Part shown: positions 41,581 to 52,479 of the stretch, one piece after another | Layout: every line of letters starts with the position of its first letter | How positions within the stretch are numbered: position 1 is the stretch's first letter | Assembly (NCBI GenBank): GCA_963691815.1 | Contig: OY829662.1 | Coordinates: 27,704,232-27,768,231 of the forward strand | Direction: 5' to 3' | DNA: 64,000 bases | DNA from: Echiichthys vipera | Lineage: Eukaryota > Chordata > Actinopteri > Perciformes > Trachinidae | Position numbers and translations under genes: made by a program | Notes under the pieces: generated by a model | The model's input: only the letters and a program-made list of their open reading frames with translations | What the model was told of the DNA's origin: nothing | Database searches by the model: none

Positions 41581-42207
41581 GACGACTCCCCTCATCTCTC
41601 CCCTTCGACCACTGTTAGTCCCGCAACAACTGATCCCTCCCAGTCGACCGCCGTTCGTCCCGCATTGACTAACCTCTCCCCTCATCCCTTCCCCCTCGAC
41701 CGCCGTTCGTCCCACAACGACCGATCCCTCCCCTCACTCCCCCCTCCTTGATCCCTTTTCACCCCTCGTTGCACAACTACCGATCCTTCGACTCCGTTCC
41801 ATTCCTCGTCCTCACCCCACCTTCCCGCATTCCCCGGCTATTCTAATTAAACTTCTCCAAATTCGTAGAATGGTGTGGACTTGTTAGGGAAATGTAGTTA
41901 ATTTAACTGAGGTTCAGGAACAAGACCCATACCTTCTCCCTTCACTAATTCCACCACTCATGCCTCACAATCTGTGTCCCATTAACACAGCACCTGTGCA
42001 ACCATATATATATATTTGTGTCTTACCTGGTTCAGTTCAGTTTTCACAACCCTCCCCCCGCAAACCCCGTTCTTCTCCTCTCTTCCCCCCCTTCTTTCTT
42101 TACTAAGACAGCAGCCTGGTAGTCTACACTACAATGAGAGGCTTCTGGACATAAACCCGGGGGGGTGTTGATGAAGCAGCACACATTAAGACGTAACCAA
42201 CGTAACG
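41581..42207. repeat. C/T-rich degenerate tandem repeats
   Basis: Degenerate units with CGACCGCCGTTCGTCCC and CCGATCCCTCCCCTCA recur three to four times up to about 41800. Unassigned pyrimidine-rich sequence follows. No gene was seen. Confidence 0.5.
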
Positions 42208-42789
42208 TAATCTGTTGCTCCTTTAAAATAGAAGATAATGAAACAGAGGAAGTAAGCTCCATGGTATAACTCACAAACCTGCGAATTAAAACAAACATTG
42301 CGAAAATTGGAAAGTAAATGTCTTTCTACTAAACTGATTTTGCTTAGTTTGACAAGAAAGTCTTAAAACATGTACGAAGGCCCTCTTTAATAGAGGAGAA
42401 TAAGAACAATCCTAGATTTCTTGCCAGGCTGACAGAGAGCCACAGCTCTATTGAATCGTGTATTCCTAAAACCCTCAGTAGTAATGACTTCATGAGCTTC
42501 TTTAATACAAAATTAACTCGCTTGGCACCAATTTTTCTTCAAACCAAGGAACTAAACTAAACTTCAAATGTGCATTAAGGAAATAAAAACCTGGATGACC
42601 TACAATTTGATGTTAAACTCATATAAAACTGAAGTTATTGTACTTGGCACCCGAAGGCCTCCGAAACTCAATAGCCAAAGATATTGTTACTCTGGATGAT
42701 GTTGCGTTGTCCTCCAGCACCAATGTAAGATATTAAGGTAGTATTTATGATCAGGACATGTCATTCCATTCTCACATAATACTAACGAC
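42208..42789 (+). mobile_element. Old L2 fragment, left half
   Basis: This aligns with L2 copy 1 from the ORF2 linker (GTTGCTCCTTTAAAA) to the middle of ORF2, with large internal deletions and many substitutions. It ends with TAACGAC at 42783-42789, where the younger L2 copy 2 entered. The right half resumes at 47878. Confidence 0.8.
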
Positions 42790-43066
42790 CTCCTGCTCTG
42801 GTACGTGCTGACGTGTTACGGTGACGTATTACGTTATTTCCGTGCTTGTGTGTTGGTCACTCGTTGTTGTTTCACTGTTAGCTGCTCTCGCTAAATTCAA
42901 CTGTTTTTGCTATAATATTCACCACAGCGGCTAACTACCGCTTAACATTTAAACATCCACTAGTTCTAGTCAAGCACTCACAGCTCTCCTTCTTTCAGCC
43001 GCTTTCTGGCTAATTAATCGTTACACGCTGTTAGCCACTTTAGCTTAGCAGTTAGCTTCACGGCTG

Positions 43067-43960
43067 GTGATGGCTTCCCCCGCTCTCTCTCCTGCTCTCT
43101 CTTGCTCGGAGTGTCGTATGTTTAGCTACTCCTCTGCCTCCTTTAGTGATAATGGTAAGTGTATTAGGTGTAGTGTATTTGTAGCGCTGGAGGCGAGGCT
43201 CAGTGAGTTAGAGGCACGGCTCCGCACCATGGAAGCTCAGTCTTACGCTACAGTAGCTAGCCAGCCACCTACAACTTTAGCCGGTGCGAAGCCACATAGT
43301 GTAGCGTTAGCTCCTGCTAGCCCTCCCCCGGCAATCCCTGAGCAGCCAGGGTCCTCCTGGGTGACTGTGAGAGGAAAGCATAGTTCTAAATCGAAGCCCA
43401 TGGTTAACCATCCGCACGTTCACGTTTCAAACAAGTTTTCTCCACTCAGTGACACGCCTGCTGAGAAAACAACACTGGTTATTGGCAGCTCCATTTTGAG
43501 AAACGTGAACTTAGTGACACCAGGGACAATAGTAAAATGCATCCTAGGGGCCAGAGCGGGCGACATTGAATCCTATTTGAAACTTCTGGCTAGGGATAAA
43601 CGTAAATATGGTAGGATTGTTATTCACGTCGGCGGTAATGACACCCGATTACGTCAATCGGAGGTCACTAAAATTAATGTGCAGTCGGTGTGTTCTTATG
43701 CAAAAACTATGTCGGACTCCGTAATTTTCTCTGGTCCCCTGCCCAACTTGACTTGCGATGACATGTATAGCCGCATGTCATCATTCCGTCGCTGGCTGTC
43801 TGGATGGTGCCCGGTAAATAATGTGGGCTTCGTAGATAATTGGCAGTCTTTCTGGGGAAAACCTGGTCTTATTAGGAGAGATGGTATTCATCCTACTTTG
43901 GAGGGTGCTGCTCTCATATCTAAGAACCTGGACGCAGTTGTTAGCGGTCTAAAACCATGA
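43067..43960 (+). CDS. L2 ORF1 protein with SGNH esterase-like domain (297 aa)
   Basis: Intact frame. Residues ~10-40 hold four cysteines in CSECRMFSYSS and KCIRCSVF, a possible zinc-binding module. Residues ~42-58 (ALEARLSELEARLRTMEAQ) form a short coiled coil. A linker rich in Pro/Ser follows. From ~135 the domain reads LVIGSSILRNV (serine block), VIHVGGNDTRL (GND block) and DGIHPTLEGAALIS (D-x-x-H block). That is the SGNH hydrolase-like domain known from ORF1 of CR1/L2-group LINEs. Its role in the element is unsettled; RNA binding and membrane or lipid contact have been suggested for relatives. The nearby ATG at 43070 gives the same product less one residue. Confidence 0.88.
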   Translation: MMASPALSPALSCSECRMFSYSSASFSDNGKCIRCSVFVALEARLSELEARLRTMEAQSYATVASQPPTTLAGAKPHSVALAPASPPPAIPEQPGSSWVTVRGKHSSKSKPMVNHPHVHVSNKFSPLSDTPAEKTTLVIGSSILRNVNLVTPGTIVKCILGARAGDIESYLKLLARDKRKYGRIVIHVGGNDTRLRQSEVTKINVQSVCSYAKTMSDSVIFSGPLPNLTCDDMYSRMSSFRRWLSGWCPVNNVGFVDNWQSFWGKPGLIRRDGIHPTLEGAALISKNLDAVVSGLKP

Positions 43961-44152
43961 CAACCCAGTGTTGGGATCAGGAAGCAGAGTCGCAGTTTAA
44001 TACTCCTCTCTGCGCTGCCCTTATCGCAGGTGCCCAGGAAGCAGAGTGGCAGTCTTACACACCTCTCTGCGCTCCCCGTGGAGCATTTTCCAGCTCAGTT
44101 TAGTATACAAACACTGTCTGCCCCACGATCATTTAAATTAAACAGATCAAAA

Positions 44153-45181
44153 ATGAACAGAAGAGGAGCTATAAAGAAAAACTTTATACAAATCAACGCA
44201 AAATCTGCAACAATGCAACAATATCAGAAAATAAAATGTGGACTTTTAAACATTAGATCTCTCTCATCTAAAGCTGTATTAGTAAACGATCTGATATCAG
44301 ACAACCATATTGATTTACTCTGTCTGACCGAAACCTGGCTGCGTCCCGAAGAATATGTTAGCCTAAATGAATCCACTCCTCCCAGTCATATTAATACTCA
44401 TATTTCTCGAGGCAGTGGTCGAGGAGGAGGCGTTGCAGCTATTTATAATTCAGGCCTATTAATAAACCCTAAACCTAAACTAAATTATAATTCATTTGAA
44501 AGTCCTGTTCTTAGTCTTTCACATTCAACCTGGAAAACTGTGCAGCCAATTATATTTGTTATAGTGTACCGTGCTCCCGGTCCCTACTCTGAATTTCTGT
44601 CCGAATTCTCAGAGTTTCTGTCAAATTTAGTCCTTAAATCCGACAAAGTATTAATTGTAGGTGATTTTAATATTCATGTGGACAGCGATAATAATAGTCT
44701 CAGTATCGCGTTTATCTCTCTATTAGATTCGATTGGTTTTAGTCAGAGTATACATAGACCTACTCACTGTTTTAATCACACCCTCAACCTTGTTTTGGTT
44801 TATGGTGTGGAAATTGATGACTTAATAGTCTTTCCACAGAATCCTATTTTATCAGACCATTATTTAATAACTTTTGAATTCATATTACAGGACTACTCAC
44901 CACTGGGTAAAAGTGTCTACACCAGATGTTTATCTGATAGTGCTATAACTAAATTTAAGGAAGCGATTCCATCTGCATTTACTTTAATGCCTCATCCTAA
45001 TATTCAAGACTCCTGCACTAACGTTAGTTTCTCTGAAATTGATCACCTTGTTGAAAGTGTTGCAGGCTCTCTAAGAACAACACTTGACTCTGTTGCTCCT
45101 TTAAAAAAGAAGATAATAAAACAGAGGAAGTTAGCTCCGTGGTATAACTCACAAACCCGTGAATTAAAACAAATATCGTGA
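44153..45181 (+). pseudogene. L2 copy 2 ORF2 endonuclease part
   Basis: Open frame 44030-45181; the probable start is the ATG at 44153. It carries LLNIRSLSSKAVLVNDLI, LLCLTETWLRPEE, GRGGGVAAIY, VIVYRAPGPYSEF, VGDFNIHVDSDNN and ILSDHYLITFE, the complete set of apurinic-like endonuclease motifs. It ends at a TGA at 45179 where copy 1 has CGA, a single C-to-T change at a CpG. Apart from that stop the endonuclease is undamaged. Confidence 0.88.
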
Positions 45182-47082
45182 AAGTTGGAAAGTAAATGGC
45201 GCTCCACTAAACTGGAGGAATCTCACTTAGTTTGGCAAGAAAGTCTTAAAACCTATAGGAAGGACCTCCGTAATGCCAGAGCAGCCTATTACTCATCTTT
45301 AATAGAGGAGAATAAGAACAATCCTAGATTTCTTTTTAGCACTGTAGCCAGGCTGACAGAGAGCCACAGCTCTATTGAGCCATGTATTCCTATAACCCTC
45401 AGTAGTAACGACTTCATGACCTTCTTTAATGACACAAAATCAACTCGCTTGGCACTATTTGTTCATCAAACCCAGGAACCTTACAAACTGTACGACCTGA
45501 AATATTCTTGGACTGCTTTTCTACAGTCGACCTTAACAAATTAAACTCTACTATTTCAGCATCAAAACCTTCTACTTGTCTTCTAGACTCTATTCCAACT
45601 AGGTTACTTAAAGAAGTGTTACCTTTAATTAGCACTCCTGTATTAGATATGATTAACATGTCTTTATCAGCAGGTTATGTACCAATGTCTTTTAAAGTAG
45701 CTGTAATTAAACCTCTTCTTAAAAAGCCCAGTCTTGATCCTGAGGTACTAGCCAACTATAGACCTATATCTAACCTTCCCTTTCTCTCTAAGATCCTCGA
45801 GAAATTAGTTGCCAATCAGTTGTGTGACTTTTTACATAATAATGAGTTATTTGAGGATTTCCAGTCAGGATTTAGAGCAAATCATAGCACTGAGACAGCA
45901 CTGGTGAAAATTACTAACGACCTTCTAATAGCTTCAGACAAAGGACTTGTCTCTGTACTTGTCTTACTAGATCTTAGTGCTGCCTTCGACACTATTGACC
46001 ATCACATCCTGCTACACAGACTAGAGCATCTGATCGGCATTAAAGGAACCGCACTGAGCTGGTTTAAGTCATATTTATCAGATAGATCTCAGTTTGTACA
46101 TGTTAATGACAAATCCTCCATGCACACTAAAGTTAGTCACGGAGTCCCACAGGGTTCTGTCCTTGGACCGATTCTTTTCACCTTATATATGCTTCCCTTA
46201 GGAATTATTATAAGGAAGCACTCCATACATTTTCATTGTTATGCTGATGATACACAATTATATTTGTCGATCAAACCAGAAGAAACCCATCAGTTAGATA
46301 AACTTCAAATGTGCATTAAGGAAATAAAAAGTTGGATGACCTGCAATTTCCTGATGTTAAACTCAGACAAAACTGAAATTATTGTACTTGGCCCTGAAGG
46401 CCTCCGAAATTCAATAGCTAAAGATATTGTTACTCTGGATGATGTAGTGTTGTCCTCCAGCACCACAGTAAGGAATCTGGGTGTTATTTTTGATCAGGAT
46501 ATGTCCTTCGATTCTCACATAAAACTAACAACAAGGACTGCATATTTTCACCTGCGTAATATTGCAAAAATTAGGAACATTGTGTCTCAGAAAGATGCAG
46601 AGAAAATTGTTCATGCATTTGTTACTTCTAGGCTGGACTATTGCAATTCCTTATTATCAGGCTGCTCAAATAAGTCTGTTAAGAGTCTCCAGTTGGTCCA
46701 AAATGCTGCAGCTCGTGTACTAACTAAAACAAATAGAAGAGAACATATTTCTCCTGTATTAGCTTCTCTGCACTGGCTACCTGTAAAATCTAGAATAGAA
46801 TTTAAAATCATTCTCCTTACGTACAAAGCTCTTATTGGTCAGGCTCCGTCGTATCTTAAAGAGCTCATAGTACCGTATCACCCAACTAGATCTCTGCGCT
46901 CTGAGAATGCAGGGCTACTCGTCGTTCCTAGAGTCTCCAAAAGTAGAATGGGAGGCAGAGCCTTCAGCTACCAAGCTCCTCTCCTGTGGAACAAACTCCC
47001 AAATGTTATTCGGGAGGCAGACACTGTCCCCTTATTTAAAAGTAAACTTAAAACTTTCCTTTTTGATAAAGCTTACAGCTAG
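45182..47082 (+). pseudogene. L2 copy 2 ORF2 reverse transcriptase part
   Basis: After the TGA the frame continues to about 45435, where ~20 bp are missing compared with copy 1, shifting frame. The main frame resumes at 45508 and stays open for 524 codons. It has NYRPISNLPFLSKILEKLV, VLLDLSAAFDTIDH, HGVPQGSVLGPILF and FHCYADDTQLYLS, then the C-terminal LHWLPVKSRIEFK region ending KAYS. The YADD catalytic site is intact. The protein would target-prime cDNA synthesis if joined to the endonuclease. Confidence 0.9.
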
Positions 47083-47870
47083 GGCTTACGATAAGACTTT
47101 ATTCTGCTTAATGATGCTGCTATAGGCCTAGTCTGCCGGGGGATAATACTTTTCCTGATACTCTGAGCTTCTCTCCTCTCTGTCTGAATCATTCATGTCC
47201 CATCAATGCATGTTACTGATTCAGCTTCTTCCCCGGAGCTGTTTGTGCTTTGTCGTCTCGCAGGTCTCTGCTGATCGTGGTGGTGCTTGCTGCCGTGGTC
47301 CTACATGACGCTTCCTGCTGCTATTGTCACTGTTACTCATATATACTATCACTAGTTTAATAAACTATAAAATTTGTAGCTCTATCGTAGCTGCTATTGC
47401 CACTACTCATCATTGATCATGTTTGCCACCATAATTATTATCATTTTCATATTCTGTCACCTTAGCTGTGCTTGTTTCTACTATTCTGTTGTATTAACTG
47501 CCTTAACATATACGTCATATTCACATTACTATAAATATTATAGTTACTGTTAGGCTTTGCTTGCATCTCTGGAAGTGTGTCTGTCTGTCTCTCTCTGTCC
47601 ATCTGTGTGTCTTTTCTCTCTTTCTCTCTCCTTTTCTTCCTCCCCAACCGGTCAAGACAGATGGCCGTCCTCCACAGAGCTGGGTCTGTCTGACGTTCCT
47701 GCCTGTTATAGGGAAGGTTTTCGTTGCCACTGTACTCTACAGAGGAATTGTTGGGTCTGTGTAAATCATAAATAAGTCATTGAGTGTGGTCTTTACCTAC
47801 TCTGTAAAGTGTCCTGAGATAACTTTTGCTATGATTTGACACTATAAATAAAATTGAATTGAATTGAATT
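47083..47870 (+). other. L2 copy 2 3' UTR and tail
   Basis: Almost identical to 24608-25378 of copy 1. A 12-bp addition (CTCTATCGTAGC) near 47383 and extra CTTT units near 47620 are the main differences. It ends TATAAATAAAATTG and GAATT repeats. Confidence 0.85.
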
Positions 47871-47877
47871 TAACGAC

Positions 47878-48306
47878 AAGGAATACATTTTTTTTTACCT
47901 GCGTAATATTGCGAAAATTATGAACATTGTGTCTTCTAGGCTAGACTATTGCAACTCCTTATTTTCAGGCTGCTCCAATAAGTCTTTTAAAAGTCTCCAA
48001 TTGGTCCAAAATGCTGCAGCTCGAGTACTAACTAAAACAAATCGAAGAGAACATATTTCTCATGTATTAGCTTCTTTGCACTGGCTACCTGTGAAATCTA
48101 GAATATAATTTAAAATCCTTCTCCTTTCCTACAAAGCTCTTATTGGTCAGGCTCCATCATTTCTTAAAGATTTCTGAGAATGCAGGGCTACTTGTCGTTC
48201 CTAGAGTCTACAAAGTGTTGTTCGGCAGGTAGACATCGTACCCATATTTAAAAGTAAACTTAAAACTTTTTCTCTTTGATAAAGCTTATAGCTAGGGCTT
48301 ATGGAC
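47878..48306 (+). mobile_element. Old L2 fragment, right half
   Basis: It continues the fragment at 42208-42789: CCTGCGTAATATTGCGAAAA, then SRLDYCNSLFSGCSNKS and NAAARVLTKT in a frame at 47920-48108. It ends in the KAYS region at about 48295. It has many substitutions and deletions compared with copies 1 and 2. Confidence 0.82.
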
Positions 48307-48309
48307 ACT

Positions 48310-48491
48310 TAGCTTTGTTGTTTATTACTCTTAGAGCCTTCATTTACTGATTTTTGTAGTATATACATGTGTTCCTGCACACATATATCATGCCAGTAGG
48401 TGGCAGTGTCACTCCTTGTAACTCATGCATTCTGAATTAGCTCTTGATTAGCTTGCCTGCTAGCTTCTATTTCATTTTTTACAACTCAACA
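48310..48491 (+). repeat. Gypsy LTR end, 5'-truncated
   Basis: The sequence ends AACTCAACA at 48491, followed by ATTGGCGACGAG (48493-48504). That leader/primer-site text is typical of vertebrate gypsy elements and sits just before a gag ATG at 48506. The 5' part of the LTR is missing against the old L2. It contains CCAGTAGGTGGCAG at 48393-48406, which fits the CTCF core consensus. Confidence 0.6.
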
Positions 48492-48505
48492 TATTGGCGA
48501 CGAGA

Positions 48506-48622
48506 ATGGCTCTGCTTGGGATTTCTCCACCTCCTGCATTTTTACAAAGCCTAGGTGAGCCTACAGTGCCTTTCAAAGCATGGATTTGCATGTTTGATAA
48601 CTACCTGCGTGCTCTGGCTGAC
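48506..48622 (+). pseudogene. gag: Gypsy gag start, cut by ERV-D
   Basis: From the ATG the frame reads MALLGISPPPAFLQSLGEP, then VPFKAWICMFDNYLRAL, as in the N-terminus of Ty3/gypsy gag of fish elements. ERV-D begins at 48623. The coding text resumes at 60175 after ERV-D in the same frame once one target duplication is removed. Confidence 0.75.
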
Positions 48623-49079
48623 TGTTAGAATAATTGTTCATAAAGTAATCTCATATTTAGTCCAATTGCCTTTACTTATAAAATAACCTTACTTGGTGTG
48701 TGTGTACAGTTTATTTGTGCCGAGTTGTTTTGCAGGAAGGAGAAATCAATAGCGTGACTGCTGATGAGTCACCAAAGAGTGATCTGTGCAAAAACAGAAA
48801 CTGCTCATCCATTTAAAGAACATGTTGTTTCAAGGACGAGCAACATGTGCCCTTGAAGATAATGAATTGTGTAAATGTGAAGAGTTGCAGCTGTGTATAT
48901 TGTAACTAGGAACCACCTTTAGGAAATAAAAAGAGAGGGTTTGGCAGAGTGCGCTTCAGAACGTTAGGAGATTGTAACTGAACGCATCTCTGTCGATTCT
49001 CCTTGCAAGTAATACATATAACTCTTGTCTTTCTCTCCTTTGTTATGTCTTGGATGTTTTTGGTTGCTTGAACCTGACA
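48623..49079 (+). repeat. ERV-D 5' LTR
   Basis: Begins TGTTAGAATAATTG and ends CTGACA. GGAAATAAAAAG near 48921 may be the TATA or polyadenylation signal. Compared with the 3' LTR there are several indels (for example near 48770-48800 and 48895) and scattered substitutions, so it is clearly older than the nested Gmr1-like element. Confidence 0.88.
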
Positions 49080-49085
49080 ATTACT

Positions 49086-49102
49086 TGGTCCTTCAAGCCG
49101 GA
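49086..49102 (+). promoter_or_regulatory. ERV-D primer binding site, tRNA-Tyr type
   Basis: TGGTCCTTCAAGCCGGA matches the complement of the tRNA-Tyr 3' end at 16 of 17 bases. It starts seven bases after the LTR, so minus-strand synthesis was probably primed by tRNA-Tyr. Confidence 0.78.
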
Positions 49103-49239
49103 TACCAACACACCTGAAGGATTGTGTGTGGGACTCCAGGAAAGACCGTGGCCACGGCAGACTCCATAGAGTAAGTCTTTTAAGATCCTTTTCCAGGATT
49201 GGGAATCAGCCCAGCCGCTGGGATCCGGAGGCTGACGAT

Positions 49240-50200
49240 AGTCCGTAAAGGGGAAAGACAACAGTGGTGAGTGAAGTTTCACTTAAAAAGACGATGAATG
49301 ACTGAGGGTCATTGCGCGTAGAAAACCCTGACAATTCTAGACACAATCAGGTAAAAGCGATCACTTAAAATCTGTGGAGGCATTGGAGGTCCGAAAAACT
49401 CTTTGTAAAGGACGGCGGGGTCCTGTGACGTAAAACCCACAGGGAGACAGAGAACCGAAGGCTCTGTGTAAAAGGACAAGTGGGGTCCGGTAAAAGACGC
49501 CGTAACAGTTCATAAGTAAAAACCGGTAAAATCGCGTGAATAGAAGTGTGATGGTGAGTGTGATTGGAGATCAAAATACCACTAGGTATTTTACCTCATG
49601 CAAAACAGTAGGACTACAAATAGCGAACCTATTGTGTATGCAAAGGCAAGAATAGAAGTTAAGTATAGATTGGAAGTTAATAGAAAAACAGGACCCTGAT
49701 AAAATTAAACATCTCAATGAATGGATAAAAAAGTACAAAATTGAAAGCCGGCTGAACACACAAGAAAATAACTGCACTACAAGATGCAATAAAAACAAAG
49801 ACCAAAAAGAATCCAAAAAAGATGAAACAAGAGGGGTACGAGGATATGGCGTATTTGAAGGCGGCGGAAAAAAGAGAAGAGGGAGACAGAAAAAGTAAAA
49901 GAGAGATACGTGAAAGTGTAGAGAAAGCTAAAGCCAAAGAGGTGCTGTTTCATAGGAAGGAGGATGATGAGACAGGGCCAGTGACAAGAAGGCAGGAGAG
50001 ACGAGGCAGAGGAAATTTACTACCAAGGAGGTAGGGTTAGGGGAGGTTTCAGAGGCCGTGGTCAAAACCGTAGAGGACAGAGAGGAGGAGGAGTAGGAAG
50101 AGGAGGTTTCAGACAAAACTCCTCGGGCTGTTGGTCATCTGGAAAGGAGGGGCACATAACCAGAGACTGCCTAGAAAAGAAACATTTTTCAGCATGACTA
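49240..50200 (+). pseudogene. gag: ERV-D leader and gag remnant
   Basis: The first part is leader. From about 49660 broken frames encode a strongly charged helical stretch (AAEKREEGDRKSKREIRES) like the capsid end of gammaretroviral gag. A Gly-Arg-rich segment and CWSSGKEGHITRDC at about 50128-50169 follow. The latter is a zinc knuckle in which the second cysteine is serine. Most of matrix and capsid is missing or unreadable. Confidence 0.6.
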
Positions 50201-50289
50201 ACACAGACACCAGCTGAGGCAGCTCCCCACAAAGCAGAACCAGAGAGCAAAACAGACTGGGACACAGGACCTGCTCTCTATGGATAGAT

Positions 50290-50735
50290 GGCTGAAGGCA
50301 GAAATACAATTCCAAAACCACAAGATCAAATGACAGAAAGTGGTCTACAAGTTACTCTGGTACAAATCCACACCTGGACCAGATAGAGAATACGAAGCTA
50401 AGCTAGAGAAAGCCACTCCTGCTAAAATCACTGTAACTTATTTGTATGGAGATACAGAAAGTACAGCAGTAGCGGGTGTAACCTTGTCTGATGAAACCTC
50501 CAAGTTGTATCGGATGTGGACCCCACCTCACATCTCCCTGTATAAAAGTAAAAATCAACAATGGAAAGATCTGGGTAAAATAGGGCAAATGGGGGAGAGT
50601 GCAACAGACTGGGTTGCCACATCAGTGAACACGTGGTACAGCTCAAATACAGGTCTGACCAAAAAAGTGTGGTTTTGGCCAGTCCAAGTGCAGGTAGGTA
50701 TTCATCTGGACCAAAGAGCTCAGTGAAACATTATG
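50290..50735 (+). pseudogene. pol: ERV-D protease/pol N-terminal region
   Basis: The 128-codon frame at 50340-50726 contains TVTYLYGDTESTAVAGVTLS, WTPPHISLYKSKNQQWKDLG and TDWVATSVNTW. It lies between nucleocapsid and reverse transcriptase. I cannot see the catalytic D-T/S-G, so it may be a pol linker or an unusual pro region. Its identity is inferred from position. Confidence 0.4.
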
Positions 50736-51705
50736 TTAAAGGAAAATAAGGAAGAACTGCTAAAAAGTGTTCCAGATAAATTATGGTCTAAAGGACCAAC
50801 TGATGTGGAATTAGTAAAAGGAGCATTACCAGTGCAAATAAGACCTAAAACTGAGTACAGACCATGTGTGAGACAATGTCCATTAAAACAGGATGCATAA
50901 GAGGGAATAAAAACCTGTAATTGAGGATTTAATTGCTGCAAGAGTAATAACTAAATGCGAAGACTCCCCCTGCAACACTCCTATTTTTCCAGTAAAAATT
51001 GGTGCAAGATTTACAAGCAGTAAATAATGCTGTAGTTCAAAGAGCTCTGTGTGTTCCGGACCCTCATACGCTGCTAAATACTTTAAGACTAAATGCAAAA
51101 GTGTTCACTGTAGTAGATATCAGTAACCCATTCTTTTCAGTGCCCCTAGGCATAAATAGTCAGTTCTGGTTTGCCTTCACCTTTGGGGGGAAAAGATACA
51201 CATATACCAGACTGCCCCAAGGATATTGTGAGAGTCCAACTATTTACTCTCAAGTGATGAGTGCAAGTATGGCTAAATTCCAACCTCCAGGGGGAAGTCA
51301 AGTGCTCCTGTATGTAGATGATATTTTACTAGCCTCCCCTGATATGGAGACAAAGCAAGTGAGAATAAACTTCAAATGTGCAAAGAACAGATAAAATATT
51401 TGGGACACAATCTTAGTGCAGGAGGGCAAACAATAGTAGAAGACAGAAAAACTGCAGAAATAACAGCACCTTTGGGTAAATTAATGTATGAAGAAGATCT
51501 AAAAATGACATCCCCATTATGCTGGAACGCAGAGGCTGAAGAAGCATTCTGTAAAATAAAACAAGTTCTGGTATCTAGAACAGCACTAGCATTACCAGAT
51601 TATAGTAAACATTTTGTTCAAATGATAGATTGCAAAGGATATTTTATGACCTCTGTATTAGCACAACAACATGGAGACAAACCTATAGCATATTTTTTCA
51701 TCTAA
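50736..51705 (+). pseudogene. pol: ERV-D reverse transcriptase
   Basis: Broken frames read VPDKLWSKGPTDVELVKGAL, then (in the frame 50999-51394) VQDLQAVNNAVVQ, FTVVDISNPFFSVPL, YTRLPQGYCESPTIYSQ and VLLYVDDILLASPD, with the catalytic YVDD intact. After a frameshift near 51380 come IKYLGHNLSAGG and the thumb/connection with ALPDYSKHFVQMI. At least three lesions separate the pieces. The fingers, palm and connection are in the usual order for a gamma/epsilon-like pol. Confidence 0.85.
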
Positions 51706-51719
51706 ACTAGACAGTGTAG

Positions 51720-52360
51720 CATGTGCACTGCCACACTGTGTAAGAGCAGTCATAGCAGCCTCCGCGGCTGTAGAAACAAGCGCTACAATAGTTTTGTTTC
51801 ATCCGCTGGTTTTGAAAGTACCACATGCTGTGTCTGTACTACTACTACAAACAAATATGACATTCTTGTCACCAGCTAGACATCTGTCATGCATGTCTAC
51901 TTTGCTGTCGCTTCTGACCATTGAAAGATGTACAACTCTGAATCCTGCTACGTTGTTACCCCTGCCAGAAGATGGTATACAACATGATTGCCAGGAACAA
52001 GCAGAACAGACAGCTAAAAGCAGAGCCGATCTGAGAGACCAAGCATTACAAAAAGGAGAAGTGATATTTGTAGATGGTTCCTCTAAAAAGAATGAACTAG
52101 GTAAAACCCTGACAGGATATGCAGTTGTAACTCACACGACGGTGCTAAAAGCAGAAACACTGCCATCACATTATTCAGCACAGGCTGCTGAATTAATAGC
52201 ACTAACTGAAGCATGTAAATTAATGAAAAACAAAGAAGTAACTATCTATACTGATAGTCAATATGCATATGCTACAGTTCATAATTTTGCACAATATTGC
52301 AAGAAAAGAGGCATGATAACCTCAAAAAGGGAAACTAGTAACACATGTTGAACTTTTAAC
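51720..52360 (+). pseudogene. pol: ERV-D RNase H
   Basis: Frame 51794-52351. After a connection piece it reads VIFVDGSSKKNELG (first catalytic Asp), AQAAELIALTEACKL (catalytic Glu) and VTIYTDSQYAYATVHNF (second catalytic Asp). The last block with the final Asp lies in a shifted frame at about 52370-52470 (CAAHTCGTDTV in one frame). The first three catalytic positions are intact. It degrades the RNA strand of the hybrid in the functional virus. Confidence 0.82.
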
Positions 52361-52479
52361 AGATCTATTGCAAGCAGTGCAGCTGCCAAAAGCATTAGCA
52401 ATATGTAAATGTGCAGCGCATACGTGCGGCACAGATACTGTTTCCCTAGGAAATGCATTTGCAGACGAAAAAGGCAAAA

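Larger units (their letters stand above)
42790..47870 (+). mobile_element. L2 LINE copy 2, near full length (5.1 kb)
   Basis: Flanked by TAACGAC (42783-42789 and 47871-47877). It has a ~280-bp 5' UTR, ORF1, ORF2 and a 3' UTR with GAATT tail. It is the most complete LINE in the window. ORF1 is open. ORF2 has one in-frame stop and one small deletion. It is inserted, same strand, into an older L2. Confidence 0.93.
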
